From Azolla caroliniana (lineage: Eukaryota; Polypodiophyta): 64,000 nt of DNA. The notes under the pieces are model-generated. The model was not told the DNA's origin, made no database searches, and saw nothing but the letters and a program-made list of their open reading frames with translations. The translations under genes were made by a program, and so were the position numbers. The first letter of the stretch is position 1; the number at the start of each line of letters is the position of its first letter. This document shows positions 33,101 through 43,409 of this stretch, piece after piece. Where the stretch lies: contig JBHGNT010000011.1 in the NCBI GenBank assembly GCA_043228905.1, positions 1,922,001 to 1,986,000 on the forward strand, written 5' to 3'.

Positions 33101-33647
33101 GGGAGTCGGGGCTGCACCATGCACGTAGGCGGCAACAACAGGTCGTCGTCTTCCACTTTCTAGTATCTACTATGCAGCAGACCTCTCTCTCTCTCTCTCT
33201 CTCGCGCGCGAGCGCGGGCGCGGGTGTCTGTGTCGATGGATTGGTCACTATCTGTGTCGAGAGTCCTATTACCTAAGTCCGAGTCGTCTGTCTGTGTTGA
33301 GCAATGAGACTCGAGAGGCTAAAGTCTTATTACCTAATTAGTAATACCTAAGTCATCACTTTGGAGTCTGTGTGTACACAGTACACTCAACACTGTAGAC
33401 AATAGACTCATGACTCGTGACCACTGACTACTAGTTAGAACTTAGACTCTTGACTAATTAGAAGTTAGAACATAGACTTTAGCAATAAACTATAGTTACT
33501 AGTAATTACTAATTAAATCACTTAAACGGCTTGAGCCGGTTTGGCGAGGCTCAAGCCAAGCCGAGCCGAGCCCCTAAGCCGCTAAGTCGTTTTCAAGCCG
33601 GCTAAGCCAAACGGTTTAGGCTTGAGCCGAGCCGTTGTCGATCCCTA
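30129..33647 (-). mobile_element. Complete hAT DNA transposon
   Basis: Terminal inverted repeats TAGGGATCGGCAACGG (30129-30144) and CCGTTGTCGATCCCTA (33632-33647) match at 15 of 16 positions. They are flanked by a perfect 8-bp duplication GTGCATGG (30121-30128 and 33648-33655), diagnostic for hAT. Total length is 3519 bp. Both subterminal regions are dense in AAGCCG/CGGCTT repeats, with a hairpin at about 30148-30192; such motifs are typical transposase-binding regions. One transposase gene lies on the minus strand. The stretch 32726-33520 upstream is AT-rich promoter-like sequence with a TC/CG dinucleotide repeat near 33183. Confidence 0.96.
30560..32725 (-). CDS. hAT transposase, three exons
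   Basis: Exons 31299-32725, 30955-31221 and 30560-30854 join through GT-AG introns without breaking the frame: 662 codons and a stop. Introns are 77 and 100 bp. An N-terminal BED zinc finger has C40, C43, H59 and H64. The catalytic core carries D174 in TFDGWTNN, D242 in TTSDGASE, C275/H278 in RCMVHTY, and RW338-339. After intron 2 comes the C-terminal dimerisation region (PRMYKMACDYLAIPASSVP, then FKAEMCIRSWI). It would cut the terminal repeats and move the element by cut and paste. The splice model is my inference; no lesion was found. Confidence 0.88.
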
Positions 33648-34255
33648 GTGCATGGTGTCTTAAAGATATTTGGTCCAAAAGCCTAATAGTATTTTGTGCA
33701 TAAAAGAAAAAGATGTAAGCAAGACTCAATCTTTGCACCTCCAAGATAAGAAGCAATAGGCTTACCATTAAGCCAAACCATTTCTTTGGGGATTGTATTT
33801 TTATCATTATAGCTTTACATGTAAATTCTCATATTAGAGCTTGATTGAGTTACATGTGATGCATGAGCGCCAAATAGCAAACATGCATCACATGCATCCC
33901 ATGCATTGTATGCATGTCTTGTACCCTTACATGCATCATATGCATGGGAGCATCTATAAAAGGGTGGATGAAAAAGATCAAGGGGGGCTTGGTACTTTAT
34001 ATCAAAATTAATATTAAGAAGAAAATTTGTTATCCAATTGATGTATTAATCTTGTTCTTCAAATCTAAAGTCAAGAGTTCAATCTTAATCTCTCTCTCAA
34101 TCTAAAGTCAAGCGTTTTATCTTATCCCAATCCCTCTCTTTCAATCTATCTTAAATCCGTTCTCGCTAAAGCTAGTGCAAACTTCGAGTCCTTCTGGTCT
34201 AGAACCTCGGTGGTTCCGCCTCACGATCCGCACTTAGTGACGGATCTTCACGACA

Positions 34256-34665
34256 CCGTAATGCCAATAGAGTTTCAAGTTCCGACACTCCGAATTCAAG
34301 CAACAGGAAGGTTAGATGAGCTACGGTCAGAACAAATTCAGAAAGAAGGATTACTGCTATTAGAGGAAAGTCGGATATAGGCTATGATACATTTAGAGTG
34401 GAAGCAAAGACAAACGAAAGCATTTGTGGATCGTCACGGTCGACATGTAGAGAAACAGTTCGCAATCGAAAAACCGGTGTCAGTGTTTCAAACAAAAATG
34501 GGGTCTATGCCTAGGAAGCTTTGATTTCGATGGACGGAACCATTCTAGATTATTAATAGCAAAAATGGTACGTACCAGGTTAGAACCTTGTTCGGTGACA
34601 TTCTACCGAAATGGGTAAATGGTTTTCGACTTAAACCCTATCATGGGTCAATACCGAATAACCCC
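34256..34665 (+). pseudogene. pol: Element B integrase C-terminus
   Basis: It reads MPIEFQVPTLRIQATGRLDE from 34261, then LLLLEESR, a stop at 34378, and AMIHLEWKQRQTKAF. Further on are FGDILPKWVNGFRLKPYHG and some stops. It directly continues GLEAV at 29377 once H is removed. This is the typical C-terminal region of plant gypsy integrase. Confidence 0.85.
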
Positions 34666-35161
34666 TTTTAGGCTACATCCTCCACAACGTGACATGGTAG
34701 ACATCACACACACACACACACATAAAATTAAAATAAAATAAAAAGTCAAATAAAAATAGTAACTAACTAATTATTATCTTGGCAAAAAGTAACTATCAGA
34801 AAAGGGAATCTTGGGGAAGTCTGTGTCACACTATAAGTAAACTAGTGGTAATAATGCATGCACACATTACAAGAGTAGTGGAGCCATTATTACTATTTCT
34901 AGACTATTACTTACATTAATAGTAGCTTTCTCTATTCCCTAGGCATCATGCAACAATTCATTTCCTTAAAACCTATTTCTTCATCTTCTGTGTCACCACA
35001 GAGACAAAAGCGTATTCGTTCTGAAAAGTTTTCTGCTCTTCCTTGCCATAGCCTAAAGCTTTCTTCGTTTTCACCACAGAACTCCGACCTTTCTCTTTAA
35101 GACGAAATAATGTCAATCCCTGTTTCCGATAACCTGCGCTAGTGACTTGTGAACAAGAATC
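34666..35161. other. Non-coding spacer of element B
   Basis: AT-rich, with no open frame or motif. It contains a short (CA)n run at about 34706-34722. It separates pol from the third frame of B and could hold a subgenomic promoter or splice acceptor, though none is recognisable. Confidence 0.5.
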
Positions 35162-37081
35162 TGCAAGGTTTCATCAAGGTTGCAGATGCAGAGCCCCACC
35201 CTCGTGCAACAAATTGATGTCTCCAAAATTATGAACAAACAGGAAGGCTTTCATGATGTCTAGAAAATGGAAAAAGACATCCTTAGGTCGTATTTCGGAG
35301 AATATTCTCCCTCGGCCAAAGCTTTTCAAACACGGGGAGGGGAGGACAAATTTTTTCATGAAGTGGCCAAATTTTTGTTAGAAGTGGGATTTGTTAGTCC
35401 CCGATTTTACTGCATGCCCAAAAAGAGAGTTGGCTTCATAATCGCCACGTACGAGGGCAAATTTTTTGACTGGGGGTTGTTGTCAGCAGAAGCTCTGCGG
35501 GAGCAGCTATATGGGGTGCAAAAAGGGAAACCAATGAATCCGATCTTTGCTCGCTGGTTGTCGGTGCTTTTTCCGACCTAGAGATTGGAAAACCGACAAG
35601 AAGAATAGAGGCCGCCATGACCACAACTAGTTTCCCGACCCTGACGACAGGTACAACGTGAGGAGTGGCAGGAAGTAGAATCGACGTAGGTCGATGCCAC
35701 TTAATCGGAACCCAAACAACAGTAATCGACAACCTCACCAGTTCCGGAGTTGACACAAAATCCCCCACCCAACTCAGTACCTATCCCACAACCACCCCAA
35801 CCTAATCAAGAATCGGCACTTGTTGAACCTGACCAACCGATGCAACGACAACGTCGGGTAAAGCGAAGGGCTCAACGCTTTCCGTAGGCTTAGGAAGAGG
35901 AACTTGCACAGAAAAAGCAGAGAACAGAGGAGCAAGCCATGTAGCCCACACAAGTACCTCGTGTCAATCCAAACGACACAACCAGAATCCAGAAAGGGCA
36001 GTCATCTGTAACAACAGTGCGGGAAGCAACTGCATTCTCCGACATCCCTCCAGCAGCACATGAACTTGCTGCCATTCTACAACTTGTTACTTCTTATGAA
36101 TTAGTAGAATGGTTGGCCCATAGATTAGAGGAGTTGTCGGAGAGAATGGCACAGGAGCATCAGGATAATATAATGATTCAAAAATCCTTAAGTGGAGCTG
36201 TCGAGCCGGAAGAACAACAGGAGGTTGAAAGGATAGGTTGACAGCGAAATGCCAAAAATAAGGGGGAAGCGATACAAATTCCTCCCTTGCATGAGGCATT
36301 GGTTGAAGTGCATAGGGAATATGAACAAGCAAGCAGAGCAATCAAAGATATGGCTGATTTATACAAAAAAGCAATAGCAGTGTTAGAAGTTTTGAATGAG
36401 AAATATACAAGAATGCAAGCTGAAAAAGAAGAACTGTCAGAGAAATGCCGACAGACTGAAGAAAAACTAAGGAAAGTCGAAGAAGAATGATTAACACGCC
36501 AACAACCAAACAAGCTTTCCAACTTTGAGTAGGAACTGAAACAAAGATTGCAGGAAGCAAAAGCATCTACTCTATCTGCAACAACACGACCAGAACAAGC
36601 CGACGCAAGGGCCAAAAAGATACAAGAGAGGCTACTTTGGCTAAAACAGGTAGCCGAACTTCAATTTCTACGAGTCGACAGGGACAACCAGAAGGCACAA
36701 GGAAAAGGCTTCTTCAAAATGACGAAAGAAGCAATATCAACTATTCAAGAAGATATTGCTAAAGATTTGTACAACATGGCAGCTTGTCACCGCGAAGAAG
36801 TTAGTCGACTCATGCAGGAATTCGATGAACATGAGATCGACACAATTGTTCAGTTGGACACCTTTGAAGCCGAAAGACAAAGCCAAATTCCAAGGCTCGA
36901 CACACTAGAGCCAGTTGCACCACCACCACCATGACCATCGATCGAGGATACATAACCACCTGCAGATTTAGACGATGACGACAAGGAGAGCCAACAACAC
37001 GAACCTTCCTTGTTTGATATTTTGCAGGACGACGCTGAAGATGAATTGGATGAGGACCTTCCTCCCATCCAGCCGGCATAG
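35162..37081 (+). pseudogene. Element B third frame (env position), decayed, unknown function
   Basis: From about 35165 to the TAG at 37079 a single frame stays in register for roughly 640 codons, with about fifteen nonsense codons and no frameshift. In order it has a globular N-terminal block (FFHEVAKFLLEVGFVSPRFY, then FDWGLLSAEALREQLYG and NPIFARWLSVLFP) and a proline/glutamine-rich hinge with a basic cluster (RQRRVKRRAQR). A long predicted coiled coil rich in Glu/Lys/Gln follows (about 36017-36800), then an acidic tail (DLDDDDKES, DDAEDELDEDLPP). No signal peptide or membrane segment is visible, so it is not a recognisable envelope protein. I do not recognise the family. Confidence 0.65.
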
Positions 37082-37131
37082 AAGGTATCGTGGGTTGGCC
37101 GGGCAAGGCCTTGGCCCACGGGCGTGCCAAG

Positions 37132-37600
37132 TGTTACATGGACAAAGGGCCAAACGGACATAGTGGGGAAGCATCAGAGTTGGAAACATCAGAGTTGGAG
37201 GTTCGGAGTCGAAGTCGAAGTCGGATTGAGGAAGAAGATCGATGAGTTAGTTACAAGTTTTGTAGTTCTTGCCAATAGGGCAATATGTATTTCTCGATGA
37301 GGAAGTCCTTCAGGTTGCCTATAAAAAGGAACCGATGGCATTGTAAAATCGATCATTTTATTTTTAGTACTATAAGTTTAGTTGTAGGAAATATCGGTGT
37401 GTAACTGTTTGTTTTCTGTTAATCTATCCTACTATAACTGTATTACATAAGTAACGATCTCGATGTCTGTGTAACATCGATAAGATTACAGTAACTTAGT
37501 ATCTATTCACACAACCACAATTCTTTGATAGAACATTCAGTACAAAACGTTCGAACTCCGCTGTGTGTCGGCAACAGAGTCAATGGTCGGCCGAACAACA
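37132..37600 (+). repeat. 3' LTR of element B
   Basis: 469 bp, TGTTACATGG to GAACAACA, followed by the duplication TTGTA. No clear polypurine tract precedes it (GGCCCACGGGCGTGCCAAG), unlike the other elements here. Confidence 0.92.
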
Positions 37601-37605
37601 TTGTA

Positions 37606-37769
37606 TGTACAGAGCATTATTATTTTGAAATTGAGTTTATGTTGTTTTGCTCTCTCTGTCTCTCCCACTCTCTGTTCTGTGAGTCAAGCTTCCATTAAAC
37701 CTTGTCTCTGTTTTCTGTTGCTATCTGGATAAACCGGTTTGTCAAAGCTTTAGTATATTAACTTTTACA
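37606..37769 (+). repeat. 3' LTR of copia I, second part
   Basis: It continues the LTR of 5280-5536 after element B, starting TGTACAGAGC and ending TTTTACA. The downstream sequence immediately reads as gag of element J, so I is an insertion within J. Confidence 0.78.
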
Positions 37770-39465
37770 ATGACGGAGGCCCAACCGGCTCATTGGGGAA
37801 GGTGAAGATCTCGAGCTTCTTGCTGAGCTCGGAGATAGAGAGGATAGAGGATCTGTAGAAGGTCCTAGAAGAGCGGATCCTCGACAACAAGGTGGAGCTC
37901 TTATTACGAGAGGTTTTGGGGATCGCTAAGAAAGAATTCCATGATTCCATCATGGACTTGGTAAAAAGGAAGTGGCTCTCGTCGGAGTCGGAACTGGAGA
38001 AGCCCGTGGAGGTAAAGGAGGCCCACATCGAAGAGGTGGCGATGGAGGAGGAGGCCTCAGATAGTCACTTCTTGAAGCTGCATTGGGCAAGGGCGATGAC
38101 AGAGACCCTAGTCCGGATCGGGGATGTGAAGGAGCCAATGGTAGCACTGATCGACCACTGGTCGGTGATAAACCTGATGTCGATGGACTTCTATAAGAAG
38201 GGTAAGTGGCTGATCAATACAAAGTACGGGTGGAAGATACATGCAGAGACCCGTGCTACAGAGGAGCTACACGGTGCATGCCCGAATGTCGGAGTAAAGG
38301 TTGGGGATGTTGAGATCGACCAACACTTCTTCGTGTAAGAGACACCCTCCCATCTGGTCATTCTCGGCGAACCCTACATCATGGCAACCCAGATGGAAAC
38401 CAAGGTGTTGGACAATGGTTCAGCCTACATGAGGGTGAAGAGTCAGGATGACCGGCACTCCATCCAATTCTTGACAGTTTGGCCGAACCACGAGTGGAAT
38501 CGGGATTCTCTCGGTGGCGAAGGCCGAGAGGATTTTTAGAGAGGGCTATCAAGGTGTGGGGCCGCGATAGTCCAAACATCATGAAGAAACCCCACACCTA
38601 TATGTACACTATTAGGTAGGAAGATTTGGCCCTCTATTAACGGAGGTTGTACCATAACTGGCATCGGTGGCCGAGAAAGGAAACGGGTCGAAGGGCGGTT
38701 GAAGGCATGCAGAGCCTTGGGCCCGGACGAAGAGATTGGTGTTGGGAATCGACGCTTCGATTCAACCTTCACCACTCGGCCACAACCGAGGAAGCGCGAA
38801 TCAATGCAGCAGAAAATCGGAAACACAGAGAAAGACACGAATACACAGGGATTAACGTGGAAAAACCCTAGACGGGAAAAAACCACGGGAGTGCAAGACT
38901 CCAACTATCACTATACGCTGGGAAATATACAATGGCGAGCTGCAAGGCGACGACCTTGAGCTCGCTATCCTCGCCACAGGCGGCGGTATTACACAGAGGC
39001 GTCGACCTCTTCCTTCTCTCTCTCGCGGCTGCTCTCACTTCGCTCCCTCTAGAGTGGAAAACAGAAAAATGAGCAACAACATTAAAACTGTTTGCCCTAA
39101 GTCATATTTATACACATATGACTTTCGGGCTATTTACAACTATAGCCTCAAGGGCCCTTGGCAAACATATTCACAAATATGTCCCCGCATCCGGATCTCT
39201 CTCCGGGTACATTCGTCATCCGGCTCCGAAGCCGGGATCTTCATCATCCGGTTCCGAAACCGCAACCGGGCTTGTCGTCATTCATCTCCGACATCCGACC
39301 ATCCCATCCGAAGGGACCGAAATCCCAACAATTGGTGGCCCCGTGGATGCGGTTTCATTCTAGGACACCCTCAGGGAGATCAAGAGGGTAGTCAAGGAGG
39401 ATCTAAGCGAAGACTGGATGATTCCGGTCAAATTGGTCAAGATGTACGAAGTCATCACAGACTTC
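37770..39465 (+). pseudogene. Element J: gypsy gag-protease/pol fragment of the C/D/E family
   Basis: The first 560 bp match the end of gag-protease in C and E: KVLEERILDNKVEL, GIAKKEFHDSIMDLVKRK, VALIDHWSVINLMSMDFY (the D-H-G site is damaged to D-H-W), VILGEPYI and SIQFLTV. The gag stop sits in GATTTTTAG at 38531-38539 and pol begins in the -1 frame (AIKVWGRDSPN). A solo copia LTR interrupts it at 38740-39330. After that pol resumes up to about 39465 (EVITDFE), where homology stops abruptly. The 5' part was displaced by copia I. Confidence 0.88.
38740..39330 (-). repeat. Solo LTR of an L-related copia family
   Basis: 591 bp, TGTTGGGAATC to ATCCCAACA, with the 5-bp duplication ATTGG (38735-38739 and 39331-39335). 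Read on the minus strand it starts TGTTGGGATTTCGGTCC like the LTR of L. Only the LTR is present, so an internal region was lost by LTR-LTR recombination. Confidence 0.93.
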
Positions 39466-40590
39466 GAGATATATATGCATATGTGGTCACGTGTATACGT
39501 ATTTAATCGTATATATGTGATAATATGCACATGTGCATATAAGTTATTACGTGATTTCAATATCGAATGTTTTCCTTTTTGGGGAAAGGATCTTGGTGGC
39601 CGTCCTCACATTTTTGTGAGAATGGTGTTTTCACCATCCCTTTTTCAACAAATTTTTATTGTTGACATCCCCGTTGGTGACTTCAATTTCGTTACGTAAT
39701 GAAACAATCTTAGGCACAATGGTGTTGAGAACGTAGGGCTTGACCCACTTGATGTGAGGTCGCTCTTATGACACACATATCCAACATCCCTCCCTTATTA
39801 CATGGATACGATGACACCATGATATCATTCTTACGAAAGGCATTCGTAATGACATAACCATGTGATGGGCCACGTGGGCCTACTACGAAAAGAGGGCTCA
39901 TTGGGCTTGACCATTAGGTTGCACTTTGACGTATGCCATCGTAATTACGAGACTTAAGGTTAGGTAACATACCAACAAAGTTTGTGGTAAATGAGGGGGA
40001 AATAAGGACTCTTGACATATATGTTTCTTTTAAAAAAACATATATGGGCAAATGCCATATCACTTTAAACATTCAAGAAGAGCAACCTACTTGGTTGGCT
40101 CAAGTGTTTAATGCATTTGTTCTCGAGGTCTTGAGTTCAAATATGACCAAGACCATACAACATCGTTGATACATATGACTATAACACGTGTTTAGACTTG
40201 ATGTCTAAGTGCACTTCGGGGTCCTCGTAATAGGACTTAAAGAGCCGAAACCACATATGTGGGCACCGAAACATAGTTTATTGTTAACATTTTTTTCGTG
40301 TATAAACTATTCATGACGCGAACATACATGGTTGAGCCTCATGGAGCCTCCATGAAAAATCCGATTTAGAGAGTAGGGAAAGACATTAATTTGTCACCCC
40401 CATGGTTTTTAAAACACCTTTGTGTTACCATAGTAACCTAATCTTGAACATCATCTCATACATCTAGAGGGGTATTGACATGAGATCCTGATATCGATTA
40501 ATGTTTGCCCATGATATGTTTACATCAAGACATGATGTTATGACTATTTGTCTTACCTTATCCAATTTCTTTGCCAGAAATAATCATTCA
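39466..40590. other. Unassigned sequence between J and K
   Basis: AT-rich, with no supported gene. It contains a perfect 18-bp palindrome at 39523-39540 within alternating TATA/TGCA-like sequence. The right part could include the lost 5' LTR and leader of K, but I find no match to the K 3' LTR start TGTTATGGGC. Confidence 0.4.
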
Positions 40591-41467
40591 ATGGCTCAAA
40601 ATAATGACCCGATGTTGTCCGCTCAAGTGGAAGGAACTCAAGGAAATCCTCTTGGACAAATGTCCATTGAGATGTATTTTTCACAAATAAGCCAATACCT
40701 TAGTTTCACCGCTCAACAAATGACCGAACTTCGGCAATCTCAAAGTGCTCTTGAGGCATGTGTCATTAGTTTACAACGTGAGACTAATAGACCTAATGAG
40801 CGACAGGGTGAACCATCGTTTGTCGTTAAGCCATTTACGGGAGAAAAAAATGAAAGAACCGAAGAAGCAATCTGCACTTGGCTAGGCCGATGCTCATTTT
40901 GAGCTCTATCCCACGCCAGATAGTATGAATATTGCATATGTCGGCCGAGAACTAGGGGGTAAGGTCGCCGCTTGGTGGCATGGGCTCCAAACTTTGGGGA
41001 AATTGCCTGATACCTGGACAGATTTTGTCATAGTTTTTAAGGGCCAATTTCTGCAACCTCCCTCTCCAACCGAGGCAACACAAGCTTTAATGAACCTCTC
41101 TAGTAGGAGGTTTTCCTCGCTAGAAGACTATGTTCACCATGCTAGAACCCAAATCCAAAAATCGGGTCTAGAAGGGGACAACTAGTTAATAGCTTGTTTT
41201 GTCAATGGCATCCCCAATTCGAACTATCACTGGATAGTGCACGATAAGGATCCAAAATCCTTCGAAGAGACCGTTGAAATAGTTCTTCACTATCAACGCA
41301 CTTCGAAGAAGGACCACAACAAACCCAACGAAGCGCCTGGGACTAAGCAATCGCAATTCCCTGGGAAACGCAAGACACCCAACGAATTCATGGATCGCGA
41401 TTGTAAGCGACAACATCATTTTTACGTATTTTGCAAAAACAAGGGTCATACAAAAGAGCAATGTTGA
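40591..41467 (+). pseudogene. gag: Element K Gag
   Basis: The ATG at 40591 gives MAQNNDPMLSAQVEG. A 1-base loss near 40880 shifts the frame into HFELYPTPDSMNIAYV, a conserved Gag block, then WWHGLQTLG and FSSLEDYVHHARTQI. There is a TAG at 41183, then a knuckle HHFYVFCKNKGHTKEQC in which the first Cys of CX2CX4HX4C has been replaced. A TGA follows at 41465. Confidence 0.8.
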
Positions 41468-41976
41468 AAGCTCTAACGGAAAGAGCACGACAGCAAAGCT
41501 AAAGCTGCAGACATAAAGGTCAGATTCCTAATGTCCTTCAGGTCTATACACATCATTTAAGTAATTGTCAATGTTCTTTCCCTCACTTTGTATTGGGTCC
41601 CAATGATTTACTACGTGCAAATGGGTATATCAATGGATCTCCCATACAATTTTTGTTTGATTTGAGAAGCTCACACAACTTTGTGAATGGTCGTTTGGTT
41701 CAGATATGGGGAATCCAACCTATTGTAATTGATCACACCTATACGGTGTCGCAAAAATACGACGAGGATACGCGAACTTGAGGCAGGACCCCGGGGCCTC
41801 CGACCGAAGGATAATCACATGTGTGCGTTTATATTTTTAACAATTAACAGAAAGAAGAAATTTAATAATTTTCATTAACAAAGGAAAAAGAAATTACAAT
41901 ATGTCCCAAGATTGGGATTTAGAAGTTTTAGGTTTACTAAGATTAATAGAAAAGAAAAATTAGGGGTTTTGGTAGA

Positions 41977-42195
41977 TATGGCTTCCGTAGGGAAGATTAG
42001 GATTAGGTTATATGAGTATTATGGCTTCCGTAGGGAAGATTAGGGTTTTTTTGAGTGTTATGGTTTCCGTAGGGAATTTTAGGGTTTTTGAGTGTTATCA
42101 CTTCCGTAGGGAATTTTAGGATTAGGTTATATGAGTATTATGGCTTCCGTAGGGAATTTTTAGGGTTTTCGAGAGTTATGGCTTCCCTAAGATAA
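41977..42195. repeat. 38-43 bp tandem array
   Basis: Five full units plus a partial one. Each starts TATGGCTTCCGTAGGGAA and continues with a variable TTTAGGGTTTTTGAG or TTAGGATTAGGTTATATGAG segment. Confidence 0.85.
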
Positions 42196-42511
42196 GGGAG
42201 TTGAGAAGAAAAAAATAATAATATGGAGAGTCTATCCTAGTGTAGGAAAAAAAATGGAATAAAAATGGAGTTCTCCCTTGATCATAACTTTTTCACTTTT
42301 TGTTGCATGGCCTCTACTTTTAGTTGCCTAGCTTTTTCTTTTGGTTGCATGTGACTGTCCACATGACCTTTACTTTTTCCATGCACTCCCTTCTTTAGTT
42401 GCTTGCATCCACATGGCCTTTACTTTAGTTCTCTTCACTTTACTTTAGTTTGTTGCATGATCCAATCTTTCATCCATCCGCGTCCAAGATCGTCCGGTAG
42501 CCGATTCCATT

Positions 42512-42842
42512 TTGCTTGCCGGTCGGTTCCGGTTCCGATTTTGCTTGCCGGCCGGTTCCGGTTCCGCTTTTGCTTGCCGGCCGGTTCCAGTTCCGGTTTT
42601 GCTTGCCGGCCGGTACCGGTTTGCTTGCCGGTTCGGGTTCCAGTTCCGGTTTTGCTTACAGGCCGGTTTCCGGCTTTGCTTGCCGACCGGTTTCCGGTTT
42701 GCATACCCGTTCCAGTTCCGGTTTGCTTGCCGGCCAGTTCCGGTTTTGCATACCAGCCAGTTTCCGGATTGCATACCGGCCCGTTTCCGGATTTGCTTAC
42801 CGGGCCCGTTTCCAGATTTGCTTATCGGCCAGTTTTCGGTTT
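42512..42842. repeat. CCGG-rich 22-30 bp tandem array
   Basis: About thirteen units, each starting TTGCTTGCCGG or TTGCATACC and ending in TTCCGG-type sequence. The array keeps several frames open on both strands, giving repetitive Pro/Val/Phe/Cys or Gly/Thr/Lys/Gln translations that I do not regard as proteins. Confidence 0.9.
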
Positions 42843-43409
42843 TAGGGAATTTGGCCACCATCATCCATCAAGACAAAGTGGCCAAAGTGCTCTTAGCACA
42901 AATGAAAAATGAGGGAGCTCAAGGTGTTTATATAGCCAGGGCCTTAACTTTCCTATCTATGTGGGATAGTTCTAATTTCTCTATCTAATCAAACTTCATT
43001 TTCTCATAACTTGATATGTATTTCTCCATTTTGTATATAGTAAAATACATTTTGAAGCTCTTGAGTATATCCATCTTTCTATAGTAAGCTACTAATCTAA
43101 TCTATAATAATTATTTCATTATTTTTTTACATAGTGTGTGAAGATTCACACGACATTGTGCACTTGGCTGATGGAGGAGTACAATATATCAACGGGGCGA
43201 TTCATTCATTAAGAATTTCTATTGATACTTATATAGAGGAAGTAGACTTCCATGTAATGAATCTTTGTACCACTGATGAAATATTATGTTATCCTTGGTT
43301 CTATAATAAAAACTCTTCTTTATCTATTGATTGGGTTCATCATTCAATAACTTTTGTACTGAACGATTGTACTCATTTTATTCAATGTGTAAAAAACAAT
43401 TCCTCTTGA

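Larger units (their letters stand above)
29378..34255 (+). mobile_element. Solo LTR H of a gypsy-like element, interrupted by a hAT transposon
   Basis: Ends TGTCATGAAGAT and ATCTTCACGACA form an 11-of-12 inverted repeat. The flanks are a 4-bp duplication CCGT (29374-29377 and 34256-34259). Removing it restores GLEAV-MPIEF in the integrase of B. Without the hAT it is about 1.35 kb, has no coding, and has a TATA-like TATAAAAGGGTGG near 33956, about 300 bp from its end, as an LTR would. Its start resembles the start of the C/E LTRs. Orientation is inferred from the TATA box. Confidence 0.75.
5537..37600 (+). mobile_element. Element B: Ty3/gypsy retrotransposon with post-pol ORF, heavily nested
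   Basis: The 5' LTR (5537-5999) and 3' LTR (37132-37600) both begin TGTTAC and end AACA. They are flanked by the 5-bp duplication TTGTA (5532-5536 and 37601-37605), so this is a full-length insertion. Its own sequence is only about 9 kb; the rest is three later insertions (8812-14448, 14709-27521, 29378-34255). Order: gag with three zinc knuckles, protease, RT, RNase H, integrase, a non-coding spacer, then a long third frame. The integrase is of the plant Tat/Athila style (DYCTKW, YPQANGLAEST). All frames are decayed. Confidence 0.93.
41751..43130. mobile_element. Unclassified non-coding insertion in the protease of K
   Basis: About 1.38 kb with no coding content, flanked by GTGT on both sides (41747-41750 and 43131-43134), a possible 4-bp duplication. 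It holds two different tandem arrays (41977-42195 and 42512-42842). I see no clear terminal inverted repeat and no TG...CA ends. It could be a degenerate solo LTR or a short DNA element; boundaries are uncertain by a few bases. Confidence 0.5.
41593..43409 (+). pseudogene. pol: Element K protease, split by an insertion
   Basis: The first half (41593-41750) reads GPNDLLRANGYINGSP and QFLFDLRSSHNFVNGRL. The catalytic triplet is D-L-R instead of D-S-G, so it is inactive. The second half (43131-43409) reads CEDSHDIVHLADGG and DFHVMNLCTTDEILCYPWF. The joined reading is consistent with one protease once 1.38 kb of insertion is removed; the four bases GTGT occur at both edges. Confidence 0.75.

Noticed and set aside
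35162-37081. Calling the third frame of B an envelope gene
   Set aside because: The position fits, but there is no signal peptide, transmembrane segment or fusion-like feature. Only the position and coiled coil are supported.
39523-39540. Perfect 18-bp palindrome as a regulatory site
   Set aside because: It lies in alternating TATA/TGCA sequence with no gene nearby; chance in such composition is likely.
42403-42988. Long overlapping open frames on both strands
   Set aside because: They come from a CCGG-rich 22-30 bp tandem array that keeps several frames open at once. The translations are low-complexity and no start or homology supports a gene.
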